Origin: Fallopia convolvulus
Taxonomy: Eukaryota; Streptophyta; Magnoliopsida; Caryophyllales; Polygonaceae
Assembly: GCA_964016875.1 (NCBI GenBank)
Contig: OZ024729.1
Span: 22,216,494-22,280,493, forward strand
Direction of reading: 5' to 3'
DNA length: 64,000 nucleotides
Made by a program: the position numbers and the translations under genes. Below are positions 51,726 to 63,565 of this stretch, piece by piece. The notes beneath the pieces were generated by a model. It was not told where the DNA came from and did no database searches. It was given only the letters and a program-made list of their open reading frames with translations. Position 1 is the stretch's first letter. Each line of letters starts with the position of its first letter.

Positions 51726-54700
51726 TTTTTTGGTAGTAAAAGGAGGGTTATACCCATTTATTCATAGAAGTAGCAAGCTTACATATACTCGATGATAGCC
51801 AAAAGATCATTAGGGGGGTTTTCAAAGAGAGTAAGATCCCCAAGGCACTCGATGCTGGCCATAGAAAGCTAGTCGACAGCTTAGTTAGCCTATCGGGGGG
51901 ATATATTTGATCGTGGTGTCCCATGCCGTTTCCACCAGAGGCTTCCTAATCTTGGAGATGACAGTCCAAAAATCAACAGGGCGTGGATCTTCTCTAGTCA
52001 CTTCCTGAATAACCTCCGTCGAATCCAATTCAATTTCAAGCATGGCCGCCTTCATTTCCCTAGCAACGGTCAAACCATGCAGCAAGCCAACAACCTCAGC
52101 AAGGAAGACCGACTTGCCAGCAGTCCTAATCGCGAACGCCTTAAGGAAGCTCCCCTCATAATCCCTAATTAGGCCGCCAACACTCACCATATCATTCCCT
52201 TCAAAAAACGAGCCGTCAAAGTTCAGCTTCCACCATCCAATCTTGGGGCGTTCCCAACCAGTAACAGCATTCCCCATATTACTCCCCTTTTTTCGAGCCT
52301 CACTCATGTCGAGGTATTCTCTGGCCCTACTCACCACAAATTCATGACCGGGGATTCTTTGGTCAGCCGAAGGATTGAAGATTCGTTCGTTCTTCCATTT
52401 CCATAACCACCAAATTTCGTATGCAAAGGTCGTAGACCAAATGCCTTCCGTACCGATGTTTCGACCAATCCACTCAATAAGAGTGCCAGAAAAGAATTCT
52501 TGGCGTCTTCTGTCAATCAGGAAATTGTCCAAAGCTCCTTAGCAAATCTGCAATCCCTCAAAATATGAAGGGTGGATTCCGGCAACCCATCGCAGCTTGG
52601 GCATTCGATGTCTTGGCCTAAGTTCCGTCGGACACGATTCACGTTTGACATGATGGCATCATGACTGGCAAGCCATAAGAACATCTTCACTCGTTCAGTT
52701 GCTTTCACCTTCCAGATTCCTTTCCAAATTCGTCGGTGATTATTATCTTCCCTGTTATTCATAAGTTGAATCATAGACTTGATCGAGAAATTCCCCGAAG
52801 AAGTCTGCCCCCAATAGAAGTTATCCCCGAGACCTTCCTCAACAATCTTGAGTTCAACAATCTTGAGGAGGGTCTCCGGGGCCAGAAATTCCGAAAAATC
52901 CTCCTAGCACCATCGACCATCACACCAATAGTCTGCAACAGTTCTTCCAAGATCATCCTCGCTGATTATATCCAGCGCTTCATCCACCAAAGGTTTGCTA
53001 GTCACCCAAGGTTGATCCTAGAACAGAGTTGCCCTGCCATCTCCAATTCTTGAACGTAATCCTTGGAGTAAATGGCTCTTCGCCTTCACCATTCCACTCC
53101 AAAGATTAGAGGCACCAGGTTTAGCCACAAACATATCGCGATCAGCACGCCCATTGCAATACTTACTTCGAAGCACTCTAGACCATAAAGACTCCGACTC
53201 AATAATGACTCTCCATCCCATTTTGGCCATGAAAGCGGTGTTCGCCTGTCGCATGCTTCTCATGCCCAAACCGCCTTCCATCTTGTCTTTCTTCAGCTCT
53301 TCCCAATTAAGCAAATGAATCTTCTTTTTTTCATCCGTTGAGCCCTAAACAAAAGCCCTAGTCTTCTTCTCAATCTCATCACAGATGTGGCGTGGGAGTT
53401 CCGTCGTTTGCATAGAGTAATAAGGTATGCTAGCCAAGGAGGCCTTAGCCAGCGTCACACGACCTGCAAAGGAGAGAACCTTAGCCTTCCAATTGGTCAA
53501 TTTAGCATTCATTCTCTCAACAATATGCTTGTAGGTACCTTAACCAACTCTTTCCTTGGACATGGGAATCCCCAAATAGCTCCCAAGATCCTCCTTCACC
53601 GGAATGCCTCCCAAATCACCAATCTGGGTAGCAAGATCGGTCGACGTACTGTTAGAGAAACAGAGCGTCGACTTTTGAAAATTAATTCTCGCCCCCGAGG
53701 CCGAGCAAAACTTGTCAAGACAATATTTAACAACCTGTATTTGCTCAATCCAAGCTTCAACAAACAGGATGAGGTCGTCAGCGAAGAAAAGGTGGGAAAG
53801 AGTCGGTCCACCATCCACCAAACTGATTAGTTTCCAAGCACCCGACACCATTGCCTCATCAATAACATGTCCCAATCCTTCCATGCAAAGAACAAAGAGG
53901 TAAGGGGAAAGTGGATCCCCTTGCCTTAAGCCTCGACTTGGAACAAAATGGTCACCCATGTCACCATTCCAAAGCACTCTCATGGACCCAAAGGAGACAC
54001 AATTCATGATAACCGAGATGAGCTGACTTGGAAGGCAGAGCTCCATCAAAGTATCATGGAGAAAAGGCCACCGGACCTAGTCATACGCCTTTTCAAGGTC
54101 GATCTTGATCACCATAATATTCGGACCCGTTCTCTTCCTCATAGAGTGCATCACCTCTTGCGTGATGACAATGTTGTCCGAGATTTGTCTACCGGGGACA
54201 AAGCTCGACCGTGTAGGGGCCACAACCTTTCGGAGAATCGGCTTCAACCTCGAAACAATAATTGTCACCATTTTCATGGAAACATTCACGAGACTAATCG
54301 ACCGGAACTAGTGAACAGTTTCAGGAACTACAACTTTCGGGATTAACACAATCAGAGTCTCGTTCATCTCCAAGGGGATCGACATACCGTGCAAAATACC
54401 CAACACAGCACCCTCAACCTTAGCCTTGACCAATTCCCAGTTTCATTGGTAGAACACTGCGTGGAAACCATCGGGCCTGGGGGCTTTAAAAGGGCCCATG
54501 GAATCCACTGCAGCTTTAACTTCTCGTGCCTCAAAGTTTCTACATATGTCAATCAGATCAACCTCCTCCAATTCAGGAAACCGACCCCTTGGGATGTCGA
54601 ACGACCTCGCAGACTCATATTTATATGTGTAAAGAGCCAAAAGATGAGCCATGACCATTCTCTTCATTTCATCCTAGTCCCATATAAACTCCTCATTCCA

Positions 54701-57700
54701 CAATCCATCAATCATGTTCTGCCTCCGTCGAACCACAGTACTGGCGTGGAAGAACCGTGTGTTGCGATCCCCATCAAGAAGGGCATTCGTCCTTGCTTTC
54801 TACATCTAGAAAATATTGATCTGATCAAGGACGACCTCAAGCTGCTTGCGAAGCTTTGAATCAAGACTCAACAACCCCCGAGTAACCTGATTAGCGAGTC
54901 GTCGTTGGACCCCCTCGATTCTCTTCCAAAGCCTCTCTCCTTCGAAACATATTCCCGAAGGCATTTTTGTTCCACTCCTCTAGTTGCAGAGCGAAACTTG
55001 AGAGTGCTAAAGTTAAAGGCACTCATTTCTCCCAGTTGATCGAAAGGAAATGTTGAAATTCATTGTGGGTGAGCCAAGCCACCTGAAATCTGAACGGATG
55101 CGCATGTCGTTCCTGCTGCTAGAAGCCATTCAAACTCAACAGGAGGGGGGAATGATCCGACTGATGAGCCGCCAAGTGTCTTATACTTCCTTCTTCAAAC
55201 TTCTCGCACCACTCAAGGTTACAAAGGCCCTTGTCCAAGTGCGCACTCAAGCGAGTGATCGGATCTTTTCCACAATTCCAAGTGAAACGAGCTCCAGCAT
55301 AACCGATATCGATCAGCTCAAGATCATCAATCCATTTACTGAACTTAGTACACCTTCTTCTCATTTAATCAGAGTCTGCATATCTCTCCTCAATGGATTT
55401 AGTCTCGTTGAAATCCCCAATTAACAGCCACGGACCATTGACTCTTTCATGAAACTCTTTCATCCTCTCCCAAAGTGCGCCCCAGGTTTTAGGCTACGGG
55501 CTAGCGTAAATTTCCGAGAGTAGCCAATGAGCCTCGCCCGCCCTTGAAACTGAGAGAGACACAACTTGAGCATGAACATCCACCTCCTGGATATCCACAA
55601 AGCTCCTCCTCCAAAGGATCCAAATACCGCCTTTAAAACCTGAGGCTTCGGAACGAATAACCCCATCAAACTCAATCCTCCTGTAGATGTGGTCCGCCTG
55701 AACGCCACTTATTTTAGTCTCCACCAAGATAAGAATTGGAGGGTCGTGGATTCGCACAAGGTCTTTCAGAGTGTGAAGGAAATTCTTGTTGCCCGCTCCC
55801 TGGACATTCCAAGTCAAAATTTTCATATCCGGAACAATCATAAAGAAACTACGGGAGATGTTGGGGAAGGCCTCCAATAACCCCATAAGGTCAGATGCTC
55901 TCTGCAACATGCATGGTGGTGTCTCCGTCATGAATGTCGTCACTCTCATGCCCTGATTCAACATTGTCTTCTTGAGTTCCATCCTCCATTTGAATATCCC
56001 CGGGTGAATCCAACTGATTCTCAGGATCGTCGGGTGAAGGATTTTCCTCCATTGCCCAATCATTTTCGTTGGGTGGGTCACTCGTGTGGTTTGGATCACT
56101 TAAGTCAATAGGCTCGTGTGATGGGAGTTTATTCACTTGCCTGTTTAATATAACCCCCTCTCTGCTCACAAAATCTGCTTTTGAAATCTTTGCGATCGTT
56201 TCCTCAGTATTCTTGCCAAAATTCCCCCTCATTTTATCCTCTCTCAAATTATTATTCACTAATCCAACCTTTCCTTGCTTTGTGGTTCTCCCTTTATTCT
56301 GTATTTGTACATTGTTCCCTTTTCCTTCCTTTTTATTTTCCGACGTATATATGCGCCAGTCACTGTTTCCTTTCCTGTTATCCTCCTTAACCATCCCTGA
56401 GGCTTTCATTTTTGATTTCCTGAGAATATTTTTTTCCTTTGGCCTCATCCTTGTTTCCTGATTTCCATGCGTCCAATCTTATCGAGTATTTTTTGGTTTA
56501 TTTTTAGCCACTTTGGCCCTCTCTTTTGTAGGCAGCGTGTGATTGCCTTCCATACTTACTTCCTTCTCAACACCATTAGCGGGATTCTCGTTGGACTCAC
56601 TCAAAATGGCAAATCTTGACCCAAATCCACTTCCCTGATTGACAGCCGGTTCACCAGACATTTTTTAGTCGGGTTCACGCCTCCATTAGGAGTGTTCTGC
56701 CCTGTACCAGCTTCACCGACACCAGAAGTCAGAACTACACCGCCATTCTTTGTCGCCGACGACCTTGGATCCCTTTTCCTGATCGGTTTTTTCACTATCA
56801 TCCATTCCCCGAAGTCCTCCTTCACCTCCGGCTTTTCGATAATATGGGAAGGGGTGGGAGTTTGCATCGGATCTAATTCAAGCTCCCCCTCCCTGATGTT
56901 TTGGCATTGGACTGCCACATGCCCAATGCGACCACAAGCGAAGCAGATCATTTTCAGTCCTTCATACTACACCTTCCACACCCTCCCATTCATCCAAACC
57001 TTCGATTGCAGAGGCCTGGTTATGTCAAGCTCAACACACAGCCTTGTAAACTTGCCTCTCTCCGTCGTGCTCATAGTTCTGTCAAGTTTCAGGACTTTGC
57101 CCAGCGTGGAACCGAGCCTTGTCAACACCTCACCATCAAAGTATTCCATTGAGAGTTGAGGAATACGAATCCAAACCGCCATAAACCGCAATGTTTCCTC
57201 CTCAGCAATAAAATTCAGTCTCCACCTTTGAATGGTGAGGTAATTGTCTCCGATGATCCACGAGCCATCAATCAAGACATGATTCAAGTCTTCATCATTG
57301 CTGAACTGATCACGTAGTAGTCATTGCCTATGTCAATCATTGCAAATTCACCACGCGGTTTCCATTTGTAAATCAAGCTCTGGCGAAGGTATAGATAACC
57401 CACGAATCGATCCAAAATCTTGACAATTATTGCGTTCTTCCATGTCTGTCGGATCCGTTTCTTCTCTTCCGTTGTCAGCAAGATAACATGGCACTTGGGA
57501 TCACAATCTGTCGACATCACGTCATCCAGATTTTCCTCGGCCGCATTGTCATCGTCCCAAAAAGGGTTGTTGTATGCTTTAATGGCACTGTTCTTGTCTC
57601 CTCTTGTTAGCAAATCTCTGTATGTTGCTTGCGTGGAGTCCTTGAGGGCTAGGAAATCCTCAGTCAACACAATAGCCGACTCATCATTTTCCTTGCCTCG

Positions 57701-57893
57701 TTTTATCTTCTTGCTCGACCGGGAAAGGAGGTCCAATTCCTCGGTAGAGGGAGAGCGCCCTGAGTCGTTCTTCGTCGGATTGTTGGCCTGTTGCCGTTCA
57801 GAGTTACCATCAGCGTTTTCCGAAGGGAGCATTTTTCCTTTGGAGGTGGATGTTCGTTCCGAAGCCTCCAAAGGATCCAACTTGAGCATGTCT
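51726..57893 (-). mobile_element. L1-type LINE, near full length, inactive
   Basis: About 6.2 kb on the minus strand with ORF1 (57.9-55.9 kb), ORF2 (56.0-51.9 kb) and an A-rich 3' end at 51726-51732. It sits inside copy 2 of an AT-rich duplication; comparison with copy 1 (ACAATTAATTAAATCAACC) shows the insertion point and a short TTAA-type duplication. The 5' end begins almost at ORF1, so the 5' untranslated part is missing or very short. Many stops and frameshifts in both ORFs. The 5' end lies about 850 bp upstream of the SEC15 start codon, in opposite orientation. Confidence 0.9.
51885..56080 (-). pseudogene. LINE ORF2 (endonuclease, RT, zf-RVT, RNase H)
   Basis: Endonuclease: MKILTWNVQGAGNKNF with LILVETKISG (55.83-55.70 kb) and SDHSPLLLSLNGF (about 55150). 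RT: SSFVPGRQISDNIVITQEVM and KIDLEKAYD (54289-54077), GLRQGDPLSPYLFVL and FFADDLILF (54049-53770). The post-RT region EGGLGMRSMRQANTAFMAKM and SLWSRVLRSKYC (53314-53018), and zf-RVT CPSCDGLPESTLHILRDC (52650-52550). RNase H: WWKLNFDGSFFEGNDMVSVG, AEVVGLLHGL, LEIELDSTEVI (52532-51885). Key motifs of every domain are present, but stops such as TAG before FRSISLVNVS (about 54311) and before PKTWGALW (about 55493), and several frameshifts, inactivate it. Confidence 0.88.
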
Positions 57894-57907
57894 CTTAAAC
57901 CAACCAA
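55891..57907 (-). pseudogene. LINE ORF1 (DUF4283 plus CCHC zinc knuckle)
   Basis: Reading on the minus strand: an acidic/Ser-rich N-terminus (57907 down), then ILDRFVGYLYLRQSLIYKWK with DIGNDYYVISSAM, the DUF4283 nucleic-acid-binding domain. It continues in another frame as GSWIIGDNYLTIQRWRLNF, FMAVWIRIPQLSMEYFD and RTMSTTERGKFTRLCVELD. Then comes a zinc knuckle CFACGRIGHVAVQC (56945-56900), a long polar tail (EWMIVKKPIRKRDPR) and a final segment 56448-55891 rich in N, K and D. This is the usual ORF1p build of plant L1 elements, thought to bind the LINE RNA. At least four frame breaks. Confidence 0.8.
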
Positions 57908-58225
57908 TAGGATGATAATAATAATGTTTGTTTTTCGTCAAATGATAATAATAATAATGTAGTGATAAATTGGACGTTGCATTGACTCATTATTATAACA
58001 GTTTTATTTTCATAGTTCCAGATCAAATCAAAGAATCTATATATATGTTCATAAACAAAAATAAAAGAAAATGAGAGACATTGTAGCCTTGTAGGGGTAA
58101 AATGCTTAAAATGTGGAAGTTTGTTGAGCCAAAAAACTGAGAGATGCCTGCGACTGTTAAGCATTCTCGTATATGATTAGGACTTTTTCCAAATTGAAAA
58201 TACCCAGAGCCCAGATTGCAGCTTA
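57894..58225. other. Duplication copy 2 (right part) and SEC15 upstream DNA
   Basis: 57894-58015 completes the duplicated AT-rich segment. 58016-58225 is unique and probably holds the SEC15 promoter; I see no clear TATA box. Confidence 0.5.
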
Positions 58226-58456
58226 ACACTCTCCCTGGTTTTTTGCTTGCCGCCCACCTCCTAAATCAAAAACTGCCCATCAGTTGCTGTAATTTGAGGA
58301 GACGATTGATTTGTGAACCTAAAAAGATTGTGAGCTGAATGATGAGGCGTATAGCGCAAAGAGAGATCAACCGAAACCCTAATTTTTTCATTTTGATCTA
58401 GAAAGCCATCCATTCGACGAATGCGTCGAGATCCTCTTCTGTCCGACTGAAAATCG

Positions 58457-58719
58457 GTGAGTTTTCATCTGTTATTCAATTTTTTCTGTTCTTATCTGCG
58501 TTTCTTCGCTTTTGCTGTATACTCTGGCGTTTTCTTTTCTTTGCGATTCCTGATTATCTAACTGCGGTTTGGTACACCGTAACCCTAGATTTTCATAGGA
58601 GGAGAACCGGTGTTATGCGGTCTTTTTTGTTCAATGTTAAAAACTCTGCATGTAATCTTGATTTGTCTAAGTATTAAATGCAAGTGGGATGATATAATTT
58701 TTTTTCTCATGAATTGTAG
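58457..58719 (+). other. Intron in the SEC15 5' untranslated region
   Basis: Donor AAATCG|GTGAGTTTT at 58457, branch/pyrimidine-rich TTTTTTTTCTCATGAATTGTAG acceptor at 58718-58719. The ATG follows 26 bases later. Consistent with plant splice consensus. Confidence 0.75.
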
Positions 58720-58745
58720 ATTTCACATTGCATTAACATAAAACT

Positions 58746-61118
58746 ATGAATGCCAAAGCAAAAAGGAGAGTTGCAACAGAGAATGGTGATGCCGGCGAGG
58801 ATCTTGTCCTTGCCACCCTAATTGAAAATGGCGAGGATTTGAGCCCTCTTGTGAGGCATGCTTTTGAGGCTGGGAAGCCTGAGCCCCTTCTCCAGCAACT
58901 CAGGAACGTGGCCAAGAAGAAAGAAGCCGAGATAGAGGAGTTGTGCAGGGTTCACTATGAGGAATTCATAATAGCTGTTGACGAGCTCCGTGGGGTTCTT
59001 GTTGATGCAGAAGAGCTCAAATGCGTGCTCCAGACTAATAATTTCAAGTTGCAAGATGTCGGTGTTGCTCTTTTAGGGAAACTTGACCACCTTGTGGAAT
59101 CTTATGCTATAAAGAAGAATGTGAGTGAGGCTGTTGAGATGTCCAAGTTGTGTGTTCAGGTTCTAGAGCTCTGCTCAAAGTGCAATGACCATGTTTCCGA
59201 GGGTTGATTTTACCCTGCTTTGAAAACAATTGAATTGATTGAGAAAAATTATCTTAAGCATATTCCTGTGAAATCAATAAGGATTGTGGTTGCTAAGAGG
59301 ATACCTGCCATGAAGATGTACATTGAAAGGAAAGTTACTTCTGAAGTAAATGAATGGCTAGCTAACATAAGAGGAAACGCCAAGAACATTGGACAGGTGG
59401 CGATAGCTTGTACTTCTTCAGCTAGGCAAAGGGAAAAGGAGATGTTGGCGCAGCAGAGGGAAGTTGAAGAGCAAAGCCAGTCATCAGGCTTAGCATCTTT
59501 TGCATACTCTTTGGATGTGGAAGACAGTGATGAAGATTCAGTCTTGAAGTTTGACCTAACTCCAATTTATCGGGCGTATCACATCTATAAATGCCTTGGC
59601 ATTACAGAAAAGCTTCGGGAATATTACTTCAAGAACCGTTTGTTGCAGCTCAACTCAGACTTGATGATCCCATCATCTCAGCCTTTTCTTGAATACTATC
59701 AGACTATTTTAGCCCTTGTTGCAGGCTACTTTATTGTTGAAGATCGTGTTTTAAGGACTGCTGGGGGTTTATTAGTGCAAAATCAGGTCGATACAATGTG
59801 GGAAACAGTTGTTTCGAAAACTACTTCTATGTTGGATGATCAATTTAAACGTATTCAAAATACGGCCCATCTTCTCCTTATCAAGGACTACGTCATGCTC
59901 CTCTGTGTGACTCTTAGATCCTATGGATATGATGTGGGGACTTTCCTAGACCTTCTAGAAAGTACCAAGGAAAAGTATCACAAGCTTCTTCTTGATGAAT
60001 GCTCGAAGCAAATCTCTGACATTGTAGCTGGTGACACATACGAGCAAATGGTCCTGAAGAAAGAATCTGACTATGTTGCAAATGTACTCTCATTCCAAAT
60101 CCAAGCCTCTGAAATCATGCCGGCTTTTCCGTATGTTGCCCCTTTCTCCCGTATGGTCCCTGATATTTGTCGTATTATCAGGTCGTTTATCAAGGACTGT
60201 GTTGACTACTTGTCTGATGGAGGTGATATGAATCTCTTTGATGTAGTGAGAAACTACATAGACAAACTACTGATTGACATTCTGAATGAAATTATACTTG
60301 ACAAGATTAGTGACGGCGCTCTAAATGTCTCACATGCAATGCAGATTGCTGCAAATCTTTCTGTTTTCGAACGAGCTTGTGATTTCTTCCTCAAAGTCGC
60401 TGCACAACAATGTGGGGTCCCGCTACGAATTGCAGAACGCCCTAAATCTTCTTTAGCAGCAAAAGTTGTGCTCAAGACTTCAAGAGATGCAGCCTATATT
60501 GCTCTATTGGGCTTGGTAAACAATAAGCTAGATGACCATATGTTGTTGCCTGAAAAAATAAATTGGACATCAGATGACGTGCCTGAGCACGCTCATGACT
60601 ACATGAATGAGGTCATCATTTATCTCGACACAATCATGACCACTGCACAACAAATCTTGCCTGCAGATGCTGCTTATAAAGTCGGGATCGGTGCGCTTGA
60701 GCACATCTCAAACTCGATCGTGTCAGCTTTTCTTAGCGATAACGTTAAGAGGTTTAACGCTAATGCGGTTATCGGCATAAACAATGATCTGAAGATTCTT
60801 GAAAATTTTGCTGGTGAGAAGTTTCATAGATCTGGGTTGAGTGAAGTGTTTCCTGATGGCAGTTTCTTGGGTTACTTGATTGAGGCACGTCAGCTGCTGA
60901 ATCTTTTACTAAGCAGCCAGCCTGAGAATTTCATGAATCCTGTTATAAGACAGAGGAATTATAGCGCATTGGAGTATAAGAAAGTGGCTATTATCTGTGA
61001 TAAGTTCAAGGACTCTGCTGATACTTTGTTTGGAAGTCTTGCAAACAGGAATGCGAAGCAAAGCACTCGCAAGAAGTCGATGGATGCGTTGAAGAGAAGA
61101 TTGCGTGATTTCAGCTGA
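58746..61118 (+). CDS. SEC15A: Exocyst complex component SEC15 (SEC15A-like) with one in-frame TGA
   Basis: SEC15 is an exocyst subunit that links secretory vesicles, via Rab GTPases, to the rest of the tethering complex at the plasma membrane. A single coding exon of 791 codons, the length of plant SEC15 proteins (about 790 residues), has family sequence throughout. N-terminus: ENGDAGEDLVLATLIENGED, KKEAEIEELCRVHYEEFIIA. Middle: ARQREKEMLAQQREVEEQ, LDVEDSDEDSVLKFDLTPIY, AGYFIVEDRVLRTAGGLL. C-terminus: NMNP-like ENFMNPVIRQRNYSALEYKK. The frame is broken only by TGA at 59205-59207 (SEG*FYPALKTIEL), where relatives have Q or R; CGA to TGA is the simplest change. A downstream ATG at 59220 would lack the N-terminal region. 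Could be a null allele, a sequence error or a recent pseudogene. Confidence 0.92.
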
Positions 61119-61746
61119 AACAGCTAGGCAATTTTTTTTGGGTTGAATTGGAGTTTTTTCTTTTTATCTTCCTCTGTTTGATTTGTAAATGGATTCATTT
61201 TGTTACTTGATTTAATGCAGTCAGTCTCCATTTATGTCGAGTTGCATCAGGTGTGCCATTTTTGTTTTGTGTTCGGTTGTCTCAAGTTAAAAAAGTGCAA
61301 CCATTTTCCTTCTATACATTGGCTGTCTTTGTTCAACTTGCAAGATTCAGATGCACATTGGTCTAGTGCTTTATAAAATACATGCTTGCTGTTTTTTCAT
61401 AACTATGCTGCAAATGAAGGTCAAACTCATATTTCTGCCATGAAACCTGAAATTGGCGGAAGATTTCCTTTTCAGTCTTCTTACTGTTCATGGATTTGGT
61501 AGTTTCGTGTAAAACTGATGATAAAATTTTAATCTAATTATTCTATGAGAAATTTACGAACAATAATGTCAACTTTAGGGTTCGATGTGCGTTGTGAATC
61601 TCGTGACAAATGCGAAAATTTTCAAAACAATGTGAACTTTGGATTTCACACACCTAATGGAAGAAACTATCCGTACTAAATTATTTATTGCACTAAGGGC
61701 CCGTTTGTTTGTCTTTTTTTTATGAGGTAATAGAAACAAGTGTATC
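61119..61746 (+). other. SEC15 3' untranslated and intergenic DNA
   Basis: T-rich downstream region without ORFs. TTTGATTTGTAAATGG at about 61178 is a plausible polyadenylation context. Nothing else is recognised up to the CACTA end. Confidence 0.5.
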
Positions 61747-62564
61747 CACTACAGCAGAAATGGCTTTTAGCGAGAAAATTTTTCCTCGCTAAAAGTGGAG
61801 ATTTTGTCGCTAAAGGTGTTTAGCGAGGAAATTAATTTTCTCGCCAGTTCGTCGCAGAAAGCTTGTCAAGGAAGGGTTTCAACGAGGAAAGAAATATTTT
61901 CTCGGAGAAGCCTTTTCGCGATGATAATAATTTTTCTCGGTATTAAAATTTCGCGACCATTATTTTTCTCGAAAAAAGGTTTACAATTTCGTTGCCGAAT
62001 AAGAGGAAGGATTAGACAATGGTCGTTAAATATTATTGTCGACCAAATAAATTTTCTCGCTAATCTTTTTATTTCCTCGTTAAAAACGGCCTTGGAATTA
62101 AAATATGATAAATAAAAAATATTTAAAATAATATTAGCAACGATTTTTTTTTCTCAAGATATGTACTTTTATCGAGAAAATCAAATTCCTCGTTATTTAT
62201 ACCTTTTAGCGAGAAAATATTATCTCAGTACATGCACTTTATAACGACAAAATTATTTTGTCGGTGTAGGAATTACAATTATCATCGTTAAATATAGTTT
62301 TTAGTGAGAAAGTTATTCCTCGTTATTGCCCGACCCTTCCTCATTAAATTATATTTCATCGCTAAATGTATCTGTTAGTGAAAAAATGTATTATGGTCGA
62401 TATAAGGAGATGTTTCAGGGAGAAATTTTGATAAAAATATTATAAAACCTACAAAATATCAAGAAAATGAATACTATAATTTCAATACAAATAATTATGA
62501 TTTAATAATATATTATAAACCTAATAAAAAATTAACATACTATACATATTTGTAGCATTGGTAT

Positions 62565-63565
62565 TGCGAAGGCTATCATGAAACAACTGCTTGATGCCTT
62601 CACCATGGTTGGCAGGAATTAATCCAAGAGCATAGAGAGCTCTACTCTCTTAAGTATGGACTTCCACCACCTGCAAACCCAGTCTGTGGGGCAATTAAGG
62701 TGCCATTAAGGACCCGCCTTGTTGCAAGTGGCTCTTGTGAATAACACCCAATCCAGCAGTTGCACTAAATTTAGCCCAATTAGTTGCCCTGCTAAGCCAG
62801 TCCTGGTCAATCATCAAAGATAATATAGTAAAGAAATTGGATTTTACAAATAGAGCACAACAATTATTTAATGTACACAAACTAAAAGATAGCATGACTG
62901 TCTATACTTATTTGATATACATAAACTATAAGTGAAAATGTAAAGGTGTTTAACATAGCAAATTCTTCATGAGGAATGTATCCACTGTACTGTCAGCATG
63001 CATAATTACATTAGCATGAATTGTTGCATTGTGACAAACACTATTTCTCATCTCAACAGACTGCTTTATTGTCTTTAGAATAACATCCTACCTATATAAC
63101 AGCACATAGTATGGTTAATGATGGAGGACTTGCAAGTGAAAACCTTCTGATTTTTGAAGAACTAATAAATGGTATGTAGAAGAGTAACTCACTTGTTATG
63201 ACCGTACAAAACTGCAATGTTAACTGAATAGACGTCTCTCCGGATAATATTCCTTTGCTTTTAGTTAACCTCTCTACATAAACTGCTTCACTGGGATCTA
63301 TTTCAGGCACACTTGCCTCAGATGTACGAGTTTCACTGGGATCTACATAAACTGTTTCTCAAAGTGAAGCATCAAGAGAATTTATCACCTCTTGTCGGTA
63401 TTCCCTCTGATTAACATATGAATCGGAGGCATTGAAATAGTAAGATAATGTTGCATAAATATTATTACTCCTTGTGATTGCTCCCTCGAGTTTGTCCAAT
63501 CTTTTGCATGTTATGGCCATTCCAATAGCTTGTTGGTATCTTCCATACAAAATGCACCTAAACAT
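62565..63565 (-). pseudogene. Captured exons of 26S proteasome subunit RPN2 (PSMD1)
   Basis: RPN2 is a large non-ATPase scaffold of the 19S regulatory particle. Minus-strand exons in correct order: CILYGRYQQAIGMAITCKRLDKLEGAI and TLSYYFNASDSYVNQREYR (63557-63375); EIDPSEAVYVERLTKSKG and ILSGETSIQLTLQF (63310-63195); ILKTIKQSVEMRNSVCHNAT and VIMHADSTVDTF (63087-62960); DWLSRATNWAKFSATAGLGVIH and SHLQQGGSLMAP, then ALYALGLIPANHGEGIKQL (62815-62565). Intron-sized gaps lie between them, so genomic DNA, not cDNA, was captured. Stops (MAP*LP, REYR..SL then shift) show it is not functional. It covers only the middle of the roughly 1000-residue protein. Confidence 0.8.

Noticed and set aside
53387..54859. 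Several plus-strand ORFs of 130-156 aa
   Set aside because: They lie opposite LINE ORF2 on the minus strand and have no family motifs.
61795..62115. ORF of 106 aa in the CACTA left end
   Set aside because: Built from the TTTAGCGAG subterminal repeats; no protein family resemblance.
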